Source: an uncultured Bacteroidota bacterium
GTDB taxonomy: Bacteria > Bacteroidota > Bacteroidia > UKL13-3
DNA length: 39,635 nt
Assembly: GCA_903927505.1 (NCBI GenBank)
Contig: CAIYNF010000128.1
Coordinates: forward strand, 1 to 39,635
Direction of reading: 5' to 3'
The notes under the pieces were generated by a model. The model searched no databases. It saw only the letters and a list, made by a program, of their open reading frames with translations, and was not told where the DNA came from. Both the position numbers and the translations under genes were made by a program. This document shows, in pieces, positions 24,201 to 30,962 of the stretch; within the stretch, counting starts at the first letter, position 1; every line of letters starts with the position of its first letter.

Positions 24201-25592
24201 CAAACCAAATATGCTGTAAAAGAAGCCTTGCTAAATTTTGATGGGGATCAAATTAAGATAGTACCATTTGAAATGAAGGATGCCAATGACCAAATTGCTA
24301 AAGTAAGCGGCCAAATTACTCATAAGGGGTTTAGTAATTTGAAATATACCATTCAAATAGACGATTTTAAATCATTTCAGGTTTTAAATACTGTTGCAAA
24401 AGACAATGATTTGTTTTTTGGTAATGCTTATGCTACGGGTGCTTTTACCATTAAGGGAACTAGCAATGATATTGCAATGTATGTAAATGCAAGTTCAGAA
24501 AAAGGCACTAAGGTTGTCATTAATCCTTTTGGAGCAAGCTCAGAAACAGGTGAATCATATATTCATTTTGTTAGCTACGACACCCTTCAAACATACGCAG
24601 GAAAAGGAAGTGGTAGCAATTTTGGAATTGGCGTTTACCTTAATTTAAATGTGAAGCCAAATGCGGAAGTTCAGGTAATTTTTGACGCCAAATCAGATGA
24701 CAGAATTAAAGCAAAAGGGTTTTCTAATTTACGTATGGAATATTTACCTGATGGAAATTTTTATATGTATGGCGATTATGAATTAACAGAAGGGGAGTAT
24801 CGCTTTAGCGCCATGAATGTAGTTGCTAAAAAGTTCGACTTAAAAGCAGGTAGCAAAATAAGTTGGACAGGCGATCCACTAGCCGGTAGAATGAGCATTT
24901 CTGGTATTTATAAGTTAAAAACTACTATAAGTCCTATTGTTAATATGGTTGCTTATCCCGATCCAAATGTGCGTGTGCCAGTTGAATGTATTATTAATAT
25001 CAAAGGCATTGTAGAAAAGCCGGAATTTGCATTTGATTTAAATTTCCCTGATCTTTCTAATAATGTAACAGGTACAGCTGCTGCAGAATTAAATTCTGTA
25101 GTGAGTAATTTTAGAAGAGACCCGGAGATGATGAACCAACAAATGTTATTTTTATTAATTTCGGGTGGTTTTGTGCCAATTTCAAATTCAAATAATACAG
25201 CTACTAATACCTTAGGAAACCAAACTGTTTCTGATTTATTAAGTAAACAAGCTGCTGGTTTAATAGGAAAGGCAATTCCCAATTTTGATGTAAGTGTAGA
25301 CCTATTAAACGCTTCCGATCCAACCAAAAGTAGAACCGTTTTACTTTCTGCCTCTAAGCGATTTATAGACAATAGGCTTGAAGTGCAAACCAGCTATGCC
25401 ATGGACCAAACACAAACCAATGTGGCTGCTACCTATAGCCTTAAAAAGAATAGCAGTACCAAAATTAAAGTGTTTAACAAAACGGGCTTTGATGCCTTGT
25501 ATAATAGAAACGTTACTACATCAGGAACTGGTTTGTTTTATAGGAAGGAGTTTAATTCATTTTCCGAATTGTTTAAAAAATCCAAAAGTTAA
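21252..25592 (+). CDS. TamB-like translocation/assembly module protein
   Basis: Very large envelope protein (1446 residues) of the TamB/AsmA-like group. TamB proteins bridge inner and outer membranes as a long hydrophobic groove and are involved in phospholipid transport and outer-membrane protein assembly. One N-terminal membrane anchor is visible (about residues 8-26, ISYVLSASFLGLLMFLYLIF). It is followed by more than a thousand residues of repetitive beta-strand sequence and the conserved C-terminal DUF490 region (about residues 1100-1446, including FRRDPEMMNQQMLFLLISGG and the end SGTGLFYRKEFNSF). I choose TTG at 21252 as start: it gives a short charged lead (LKKFIK) before the anchor and fits the promoter. 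The in-frame ATG at 21129 lies inside tsaD. The oxygenase gene follows after 23 bases. Confidence 0.9.
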   Translation: MLKKFIKISYVLSASFLGLLMFLYLIFNTHSFQNYLVNRISNYVNETFHTRISIGEIDYDGWSFFSLREVNFGDQKGDTTFYAGRLQFNLAGLKLDSTHFTLNDVVLDEGLCKMTTYKDGTYSFDVINLFMDPKDTVSDPMAPPFILEFKNLECMDTRFMYVDSTGNFEPKGFDYNRICFSDVNFRSKLFQIIDDSLSFDIRNFSCKERSGFEILRMKAMATICEKTIALNKLDMVTPYSHIKNYFSLNSNSYDDYEDFIDKVELNAIFNQSEVDMKDIAFFVPSFDVYKYKAKISGTGKGPISSLKLKNLVVSSGKDTRFTGAIKFNGLPNIEETFMDIQVDYASTVKSELEKIIDMELPQQLGDLGKIIYKGNYTGFYNDFVTYGSLETAFGSAETDLNMKLNEETMLSEYSGNLKMNSFKMGDYLKNPAIGVIDMNAHLKGKGFDLNTIHTEFDFQINQIGFENYNYHHLDLKGSIIKKDLRLNFESADSNLVLNSNVRVDLSEAYSHIVLNGKIENANLKELHLHEASIALGTNFNADYYFKDLNDHYGSMEIADFHYEKAGYSYNINQLKLESENGEEELIEINGDFIRAKLKGQIDLANLFDELKYWSLSLGKSYFQPKYSKNYLQQFDLDLTILSTASISPLFFPGLNATNINIEANVNSKNESYLMAGYIGNVNYDGWHLAQTTFKLAESDKEKGSILFGFKSIGRLDTLLIGDFALKANAEVDKWDLKYQILDSLSIVHGVFAHDIVFENNSFWLNYQPSWVQSGFSRWNIQEGKSVQLNEEKIRFEGFHLENGKQKITLDGFYPIIGRNKNISAKIEQLDLNTINQFVKGIDVTIGGLANGYLVYENVGNRDVVIANLNAVNLCLDNDTLGDFGLNIGYREKEEDLLIDFKSIKGKLSNLKGSGDYDIAGKYLNLNIDFDKSQISAFQAFVKDYVKLYTGEACLNAQLKGPLDNLVLNGQLKISDVNFKVDYLQTKYAVKEALLNFDGDQIKIVPFEMKDANDQIAKVSGQITHKGFSNLKYTIQIDDFKSFQVLNTVAKDNDLFFGNAYATGAFTIKGTSNDIAMYVNASSEKGTKVVINPFGASSETGESYIHFVSYDTLQTYAGKGSGSNFGIGVYLNLNVKPNAEVQVIFDAKSDDRIKAKGFSNLRMEYLPDGNFYMYGDYELTEGEYRFSAMNVVAKKFDLKAGSKISWTGDPLAGRMSISGIYKLKTTISPIVNMVAYPDPNVRVPVECIINIKGIVEKPEFAFDLNFPDLSNNVTGTAAAELNSVVSNFRRDPEMMNQQMLFLLISGGFVPISNSNNTATNTLGNQTVSDLLSKQAAGLIGKAIPNFDVSVDLLNASDPTKSRTVLLSASKRFIDNRLEVQTSYAMDQTQTNVAATYSLKKNSSTKIKVFNKTGFDALYNRNVTTSGTGLFYRKEFNSFSELFKKSKS

Positions 25593-25615
25593 ATTATTAA
25601 TTTTATTGAAAATAT

Positions 25616-26554
25616 ATGATTCCTTCAATTGATCTAAGAGACTTTCTAAGTGGCGACCCACTTAAGAAAAATAATTTCGTCCAAGCACTTGGAAAAGCAT
25701 ATTCCGAAATTGGATTTGTTGCAGTAAAAGGGCATTTGTTAGAAGATGATGTAAGCCAAACTTTATACTGGCAATGTCAATCTTTTTTTGGAATGAGCGA
25801 AGAAGAAAAGAAAGGATATGAAATTCCGGGATTGGCTGGTCAGCGCGGTTATACAAGCTTTGGAAGAGAACATGCCAAAGGTAAAAACGAAGGTGATTTA
25901 AAGGAGTTTTGGCATTTTGGTCAGGAAGTAATAGGAGAGGACCCAATAAAAAACGAATACCCAGACAATGTTTGGGTAACCCAATTGCCAGAATTCAATG
26001 AGTTTGGCATAAAAGCATACCAGCAATTGGAAGAAACAGGAAAGTATATGCTAAGGGCAATAGCCTTGTTTTTAAACCTTGATGAATTCTATTTTGATGC
26101 CAATATTTTAAATGGGAATAGCATTCTGCGTCCAATTCATTATCCGCCAATTACCGCCGAACCCAAAAGTGCAGTGAGGGCTGCCGAGCATGAAGACATT
26201 AATTTAATTACTTTGTTAATGGGAGCTAGTGCAGAAGGTTTGCAAGTGCTAAACAAACAAAATGAATGGGTAGGTATTACCGCATTGCCAGACCAATTAG
26301 TAGTAAACGTTGGAGATATGTTGCAGCGATTAACCAATAATGTACTTAAAAGCACAACGCATCGTGTGGTAAATCCACCAAAGGAAAAATGGAATACTTC
26401 CCGTTATTCTATTCCTTTTTTCTTACATCCAAGAAGTGAAATGCGTTTAGATTGCCTATCTGGATGTATTTCTGAAACTAATCCAATTGCCTATGCTCCT
26501 ATATCTGCAGGCGATTATCTCATTGAGCGTTTAAAAGAAATTGGTTTAAAATAA
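25616..26554 (+). CDS. Isopenicillin-N-synthase-type Fe(II)/2-oxoglutarate oxygenase
   Basis: Cytosolic non-haem iron oxygenase of the IPNS-like 2OG-Fe(II) family with 312 residues. The iron triad is His192 and Asp194 (AEHEDINLITLL) and His249 (KSTTHRVV). The 2-oxoglutarate-binding R-x-S is Arg263-Ser265 (TSRYSIPFFLHP). The DIOX_N-type N-terminus (IPSIDLRDFL and YSEIGFVAVKGH) is present. Homologues are common in Bacteroidetes, cyanobacteria and plants; most hydroxylate small molecules and few have a known substrate. There is no NRPS nearby, so beta-lactam synthesis is not suggested. It lies between the TamB and DUF2079 genes, spaced 23 and 11 bases, in one apparent transcript. Confidence 0.9.
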   Translation: MIPSIDLRDFLSGDPLKKNNFVQALGKAYSEIGFVAVKGHLLEDDVSQTLYWQCQSFFGMSEEEKKGYEIPGLAGQRGYTSFGREHAKGKNEGDLKEFWHFGQEVIGEDPIKNEYPDNVWVTQLPEFNEFGIKAYQQLEETGKYMLRAIALFLNLDEFYFDANILNGNSILRPIHYPPITAEPKSAVRAAEHEDINLITLLMGASAEGLQVLNKQNEWVGITALPDQLVVNVGDMLQRLTNNVLKSTTHRVVNPPKEKWNTSRYSIPFFLHPRSEMRLDCLSGCISETNPIAYAPISAGDYLIERLKEIGLK

Positions 26555-26565
26555 TTTCACCTGTT

Positions 26566-28044
26566 TTGAACTTGTTAACTAATAAAATAGGCAATTTGAA
26601 TGCGCTGTATTTCCAAAGAGGAATTCATGTTTTTTTCTTTATCGTATTCGCCGCTATCTCTTTTCTAAATCATTATTTCTTTCGCTCAGCTGCTTTAGAT
26701 TATGGCTTGTCGAACCAAGCTTTGTATCAATTTGCACATTTTAAACCGGCTATTACAAGTATGTTGCTCAGCTATGAATCTGCGCCGTATTTGAGTTGTC
26801 ATTTAAGCTTTTGGGTTCCTTTATTGTCGCCTTTTTATTGGATATTTGGCTCGTATACCTTGCTTATATTTCAAAACTTAGCGCTTGTTTTTGCAGGATT
26901 TGGTTTGGTGAAATTGGGTAGACATTTTGGGGTTTCAGAATGGCTACTTTGTTTGGTACTCATTCAGTTTTATGCCAGTTTTGCCATTTATGGTGCTGTT
27001 TCATTCGACTATCACGATAATGTGGTTGGTGCCTGTTTTTTGCCTTGGTTGTTTTATTATTTTATCAAGGAAAATTGGAAATTAACAATGCTCTGTTTCA
27101 TAGCTGTGCTTATTTCAAAGGAAAATATGGCTATTCTTTTAGGCTTCATAAGTATTGCATTTCTGCTAATAAAACCGAGGGGTTCTGTGAAAAGTTATTT
27201 GATTCCAATTGGTTTTTTTGTGCTTTCTCTTACTTGGTTTATGGTTTCAAGTTTCATTGTCATTCCTGCACTAAACAACACGGGAACCTTTGATCAAATT
27301 GGTCGTTATTCTCATTTGGGTTCGAACCTAAAAGAAATATTGACTTATATTTTTACCCATCCAATAAAGATGTTTAGGATGTTTTTTGAAAGCCATATTC
27401 AAGCAGATCCAGATGAGAAAGTGAAGTTGGAGTTTTTAAAAGTGCTCTTTATTTCTGGAGGAATAGCATTGATTCGCAAGCCTGTATTTTTATGGATTGC
27501 CTTACCCATTTTAATTCAGAAATTATGGAACAAAGAATTAGGATTTTGGGGTTTGAGCTACCATTATCAAATAGAATTGGCCCCCATTATTGGTATTGCC
27601 ATTTTGTTTTGGCTTAAGGATTTTAAAAATAATAATTTACGCACCTACCTTTTATTATTTCTTGCTATTTCTACAATTGGAATTACTTATAGAAAGATGG
27701 AAAATAAGTATTGTGAATCAAAACCAATCAATGAAAATTTGTTTTTAAAAGCGCATTACCAAGCATCCTTTGATGTAAAAAGAGTACGTGAAGGCTTAAA
27801 AACAATTCCTGAAGATGCAGCTGTTTGTGCGCAAGCTAATCTATTGCCTCATCTGGCAACACGCAATAAAGCCTATCATTTTCCAATACTAAGGGATGCA
27901 AATTATTTAGTGGTATTAGAACCAGGTATGAACAATTACCCGCTGAGTGAAACGGAGGCTAAAATTTTTATGGATACGATTAGAGCCGATAAAACTTGGA
28001 GAGAAGACAGCACTTATTTGCCGCTAAGGATATTTAAGAAGTAG
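26566..28044 (+). CDS. DUF2079 multispanning membrane protein
   Basis: Predicted integral membrane protein of 492 residues with about ten hydrophobic segments, recognised as DUF2079. The N-terminal motif is RSAALDYGLSNQALYQFAHF, followed by LLSYESAPYLSCHLSFWVPL, with an HFSFW-like lumenal loop and a YDHHDN-like segment FDYHDNVVG. The fold resembles GT-C glycosyltransferases that use lipid-linked sugars, but no activity is established. Translation must begin at TTG 26566 (or TTG 26572), since the first in-frame ATG is about 65 residues later, inside the conserved region. The C-terminal about 100 residues form a soluble domain. Its end overlaps the convergent kinase gene by 11 bases. Confidence 0.85.
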   Translation: MNLLTNKIGNLNALYFQRGIHVFFFIVFAAISFLNHYFFRSAALDYGLSNQALYQFAHFKPAITSMLLSYESAPYLSCHLSFWVPLLSPFYWIFGSYTLLIFQNLALVFAGFGLVKLGRHFGVSEWLLCLVLIQFYASFAIYGAVSFDYHDNVVGACFLPWLFYYFIKENWKLTMLCFIAVLISKENMAILLGFISIAFLLIKPRGSVKSYLIPIGFFVLSLTWFMVSSFIVIPALNNTGTFDQIGRYSHLGSNLKEILTYIFTHPIKMFRMFFESHIQADPDEKVKLEFLKVLFISGGIALIRKPVFLWIALPILIQKLWNKELGFWGLSYHYQIELAPIIGIAILFWLKDFKNNNLRTYLLLFLAISTIGITYRKMENKYCESKPINENLFLKAHYQASFDVKRVREGLKTIPEDAAVCAQANLLPHLATRNKAYHFPILRDANYLVVLEPGMNNYPLSETEAKIFMDTIRADKTWREDSTYLPLRIFKK

Positions 28045-28900
28045 CTTTAGCCTCTTCTAAATGGAAGCGAACCAAATCTTCTAAAGGAGATTTAATAACG
28101 CGGCCCATGTGCATGTCGTAACTCAAGGCTACTTCTTCCAAGATATCTTTAAATACAAAGCCTACCGACCCAACGCAATTGAAAGAATAATCCTTGTAAT
28201 CAGGATATTTGCTAGTCAGATTTTTAAAGAAATCTCTGAATGAATCTCTTACTTTATTTCTAATATAAGGATGTGTTACAAACTCATCTGCAAATTTGCA
28301 AAAGCTCGCTAAGTAACGGTTTGGAAATTGGGTTGTATAAAGTGTAGAGAAAATTTGTTCATTGTCTTGAATTTGAAAGCGTTCTTTGAAACGTGCTTGC
28401 AATGGCGCTTCTAACCTTCCACGCATAAAATCACGCACAATTTTCTTTCCTATATAACTTCCACTTCCTTCATCCCCCAATAAGTAACCTAAAGAATCAA
28501 TATTCATTGATACATCCACACCATCATACAAACAAGTATTACAACCTGTACCCAATATAGCGGCAAACCCTTTTTCTTTGCCCAATAAAGCACGGGCTGT
28601 TGCCAATAAATCATGGTCCACAGAAATAATACTGGCTTTTGGAAAACTTCTTACCAAAGCTTTTCTAACAATATCTTTCTTCTCTGGAGTAGAGCAACCC
28701 GCGCCATAAAAATAAACTTCCGTTACAATATTGGCATCCAAATCTTTTAATAAGTTTTCAGATAACGAATAATAAATTGCTTCGGTATCTATAAAATAAG
28801 GATTAAATCCAATGGTGTGAAATATTTTATTGCTTGAGCCATTTTTATCAGTTAAGCACCAATCTGTTTTGGTTGATCCGCTATCCGCTATTAAGTACAT
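28034..28900 (-). CDS. BadF/BadG-type N-acetylglucosamine kinase-like ATPase
   Basis: ASKHA-fold sugar kinase of 288 residues in the BadF/BadG/BcrA family, close in form to N-acetylglucosamine kinases, which phosphorylate GlcNAc (or related amino sugars recovered from cell wall) at C6. The phosphate-binding loop DSGSTKTDW (residues 6-14) and the second motif AAILGTGCNTCLYDG are visible. The block GYLLGDEGSGSYIGKK matches the family. It is monocistronic, convergent with DUF2079 (11-base overlap), with a 205-base gap to the divergent aminotransferase. A 24-base near-palindrome lies 7 bases upstream of the ATG and could control it. Substrate assignment is by family only. Confidence 0.85.
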   Translation of the reverse strand: MYLIADSGSTKTDWCLTDKNGSSNKIFHTIGFNPYFIDTEAIYYSLSENLLKDLDANIVTEVYFYGAGCSTPEKKDIVRKALVRSFPKASIISVDHDLLATARALLGKEKGFAAILGTGCNTCLYDGVDVSMNIDSLGYLLGDEGSGSYIGKKIVRDFMRGRLEAPLQARFKERFQIQDNEQIFSTLYTTQFPNRYLASFCKFADEFVTHPYIRNKVRDSFRDFFKNLTSKYPDYKDYSFNCVGSVGFVFKDILEEVALSYDMHMGRVIKSPLEDLVRFHLEEAKATS

Positions 28901-28906
28901 ATTCCT

Positions 28907-28930
28907 ATAATCTTGTACTTACGAGATTAT
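28907..28930. promoter_or_regulatory. Dyad ATAATCT-N10-AGATTAT upstream of the kinase
   Basis: Perfect 7-base outer arms with a 10-base centre. The inner bases extend the symmetry to ATAATCTTGTA / TACGAGATTAT with one mismatch, so almost all 24 bases are symmetric. It lies 7-30 bases before the kinase ATG, where an operator would overlap the promoter. The same half-site (TAATC) and spacing recur at 30288-30311. The remaining gap to 29105 shows no ORF. Confidence 0.5.
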
Positions 28931-29004
28931 TGAAAACATTGGAATAATACAACAAATACTTTCTAAATGTGCTTAAATCCACTAAAGAAATTGGAAAGTG
29001 CCTA

Positions 29005-29012
29005 TAATTTTG
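29005..29012 (+). promoter_or_regulatory. Possible -7 box of the aminotransferase gene
   Basis: TAATTTTG matches TAnnTTTG exactly and lies 94 bases before the ATG at 29106. No good -33 TTTG sits at the usual distance, so it is a weak prediction. It would give a leader of roughly 85-90 bases. Confidence 0.3.
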
Positions 29013-29105
29013 ACATGTAAAAAACACGCATTCAAACGCTTATAAATTCACCTTGGGAATCTTGGTTTCAAGCCTTATTATTGGAAAAAAATCGATTTTA
29101 GAAGA

Positions 29106-30260
29106 ATGAATTTTTCAGGAGCCGTTAAGAGTAAATTGCCTCATGTTGGTACCACCATTTTTTCGGTGATGACTGCACATGCCAACGAAAACCAGGCAAT
29201 TAATTTGGCTCAGGGATTTCCTGATTTTAGCTGCTCACCCAAATTGATAGAATTGGTTAACCACTACATGGAAAAAGGGTTCAACCAATATGCTCCTATG
29301 CCTGGAATTATTTCCTTGCGTGAAAAAATTGCTACTAAAACAGAAGCATTGTATGGCGCTAAATACAATCCAGATACAGAAATAACAATTGTTCCAGGCG
29401 GTACACACGCCATATACGCTGCCGTTAGCGCAGTTGTAAGAGAAGGTGATGAGGTTGTTGTTATAGAACCATGTTATGACAGTTATGTACCAGCCATCCA
29501 ATTAAATGGGGGTAGAGCGGTGTTTTATGAAATGAAATACCCTGATTATTCAATTGATTGGAATGAGGTAAAGAAACTAATCAACTTTAAAACAAGGATG
29601 ATTATGATCAATACCCCACATAACCCAACTGGAACTGTTTTAACGGATAAAGATATGCTGCAATTGCAGAAGATTCTTGATAATACGGATGTTGTAGTGT
29701 TAAGTGATGAAGTTTATGAGCATATTATTTTCGATCACAACGAACACCAAAGCGTATCCAGGTTTCCTAAATTAGCTGAGAGAAGCATTATCATATCGTC
29801 TTTTGGGAAAACATATCATACCACAGGTTGGAAAATGGGCTATGTTTTAGCGCCAGAAAATTTAACAAGAGAATTTAGAAAAGTTCACCAATTTATGGCC
29901 TTTAGTGCCAATACACCCATTCAGTATGCACTTGCAGATTTTATAGATGATGCAGATGCTTACCTTCAATTAAATCAATTTTATGAAGACAAAAGGAATT
30001 ATTTTCAAAAGCTCATTAAGGGGTCAAACTTTAAGCTATTGCCGTGCAAGGGTTCATATTTTCAAATGCTCAACTATGCGAAGATTACGCAAGAACGCGA
30101 CCTTGACTTTGCCGTGCGTTTAACCAAAGAGCACAAAGTAGCCAGTATTCCAACATCTGTTTTTTACCATAAAAAAAACGACAATAATGTATTGCGTTTT
30201 TGTTTTGCAAAAAGCAATGAAACCCTAGAGAAAGCCGCAGAACGCTTGATGCGCGTCTGA
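29106..30260 (+). CDS. YbdL/KAT-like PLP aminotransferase (probable methionine aminotransferase)
   Basis: Class I/II pyridoxal-phosphate aminotransferase of 384 residues. The closest well-known relatives are E. coli YbdL (methionine aminotransferase) and the kynurenine aminotransferase/glutamine transaminase K group. The PLP lysine is Lys235 in SSFGKTYHTTGWK. Asn173 in PHNPTGTVL, Asp201 and Tyr204 in SDEVYEH hold the cofactor; the substrate carboxylate Arg is in LRFCFAKS near the end. The N-terminus NLAQGFPDFSCS is typical of the YbdL/KAT branch. A kynurenine transaminase side activity is possible given the dioxygenase and ACMSD elsewhere in the window, but there is no operon link. The gene stands alone between intergenic stretches of 205 and 119 bases. 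Confidence 0.9.
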   Translation: MNFSGAVKSKLPHVGTTIFSVMTAHANENQAINLAQGFPDFSCSPKLIELVNHYMEKGFNQYAPMPGIISLREKIATKTEALYGAKYNPDTEITIVPGGTHAIYAAVSAVVREGDEVVVIEPCYDSYVPAIQLNGGRAVFYEMKYPDYSIDWNEVKKLINFKTRMIMINTPHNPTGTVLTDKDMLQLQKILDNTDVVVLSDEVYEHIIFDHNEHQSVSRFPKLAERSIIISSFGKTYHTTGWKMGYVLAPENLTREFRKVHQFMAFSANTPIQYALADFIDDADAYLQLNQFYEDKRNYFQKLIKGSNFKLLPCKGSYFQMLNYAKITQERDLDFAVRLTKEHKVASIPTSVFYHKKNDNNVLRFCFAKSNETLEKAAERLMRV

Positions 30261-30287
30261 TTTTAAACTTCCCATTTTTTACTGACA

Positions 30288-30311
30288 TTAATCATTTTGT
30301 TTTGTGATTAA
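30288..30311. promoter_or_regulatory. Dyad TTAATCA-N10-TGATTAA upstream of the CBS gene
   Basis: Perfect 7-base inverted repeat with a 10-base T/G-rich centre in the gap between the aminotransferase stop (30260) and the CBS gene (30380). Half-site core TAATC and spacing equal those of the dyad at 28907-28930. It lies about 30 bases upstream of the -7-like box at 30340. There is no T-tract after the hairpin on the plus strand, so a regulator site is as likely as a terminator. Confidence 0.45.
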
Positions 30312-30339
30312 GGTCAAAGGTTACACTTCATTGTTGAAA

Positions 30340-30347
30340 TACTTTTG
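30340..30347 (+). promoter_or_regulatory. Putative -7 promoter box of the CBS-domain gene
   Basis: TACTTTTG matches TAnnTTTG exactly, 33 bases before the ATG at 30380. No clear -33 TTTG is seen at 19-21 bases upstream, where the sequence is AAAGGTTAC. If real, it gives a leader of about 28 bases. Confidence 0.35.
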
Positions 30348-30379
30348 TTGTGCCGTTTAGGCGATGATAGTACAAAGAA

Positions 30380-30844
30380 ATGACAAGTGATTTAACAGTT
30401 GCCACATTTATGACGCCCAAAGTTATTGTTGCGGGTATACACAATAAATTAAGTGAGGTAATGCATTTTTTTGCAACACATAAAATACAGCATTTACCAG
30501 TTACAGATAATGAAGAATTAGTTGGGATTGTTAGTGTTACAGATTTAATGCGCGTTTTACATGATGAGTTAATTAACGGAAAATCATTAAATATTAATGA
30601 ATTGGATGAAAAGCATTTATTGCAAAATTTCATGACTCCCGATCCAATTACAGTAAGTACTGATACTAAAATTTCAGATGCCTTACGTTTGTTGCAGTTT
30701 AAGAAATTTCAAGCTTTACCAGTTGTTGAAAATGGTAAAGTTGTGGGAATAATCACCAATAAGGATATGGTTGAAATTTTTTCTAAAGAATTGAACCCGC
30801 CACATCCTTCCTTTACCATAGAAAATCCCGGTTTCGGAATTTAG
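30380..30844 (+). CDS. CBS-pair (Bateman) domain protein
   Basis: Stand-alone cytosolic protein of 154 residues made of two CBS domains and nothing else. The first covers about residues 8-62 (ATFMTPKVIVAG, HLPVTDNEELVGIVSVTDL) and the second about 78-135 (NFMTPDPITVSTDTKISDAL, ALPVVENGKVVGIITNKDM). The repeated ending G-I-V/I-(S/T)-x-x-D-(L/M) is the adenosyl-ligand signature. Such proteins sense ATP, AMP, SAM or NAD(H) and often regulate a partner. No partner is evident: argS follows after a terminator. It has its own promoter-like box and terminator, so it is probably monocistronic. Ligand unknown. Confidence 0.93.
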   Translation: MTSDLTVATFMTPKVIVAGIHNKLSEVMHFFATHKIQHLPVTDNEELVGIVSVTDLMRVLHDELINGKSLNINELDEKHLLQNFMTPDPITVSTDTKISDALRLLQFKKFQALPVVENGKVVGIITNKDMVEIFSKELNPPHPSFTIENPGFGI

Positions 30845-30863
30845 TTTCATAAGTTTTAGGTGT

Positions 30864-30898
30864 AGGGCGGTGCAATCATATTGCGCCGCTCTTTTTTT
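30864..30898 (+). terminator. Rho-independent terminator after the CBS gene
   Basis: A 13-base stem AGGGCGGTGCAAT (30864-30876) pairs with ATTGCGCCGCTCT (30880-30892) with two G-U pairs and a 3-base loop. It is followed by T residues to 30898. It starts 20 bases after the CBS stop and isolates it from argS. Confidence 0.9.
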
Positions 30899-30944
30899 AT
30901 GCCCTTTATGTATAATTTACAATAAATTTTAGCTTCCGTGTGTT

Positions 30945-30952
30945 TATATTTG
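30945..30952 (+). promoter_or_regulatory. Putative argS -7 promoter box
   Basis: TATATTTG matches TAnnTTTG exactly and lies 11 bases before the ATG at 30963, so the leader would be only a few bases. It follows directly after the CBS terminator, which makes a promoter here necessary. The -33 region (around 30917) has only a weak TTTAC. Confidence 0.45.
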
Positions 30953-30962
30953 AGACTTTAAA

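Noticed and set aside
25616-26554. Beta-lactam biosynthesis suggested by the isopenicillin-N-synthase-like gene
   Set aside because: There is no peptide synthetase or acyltransferase nearby; the family is broad and most members do other hydroxylations.
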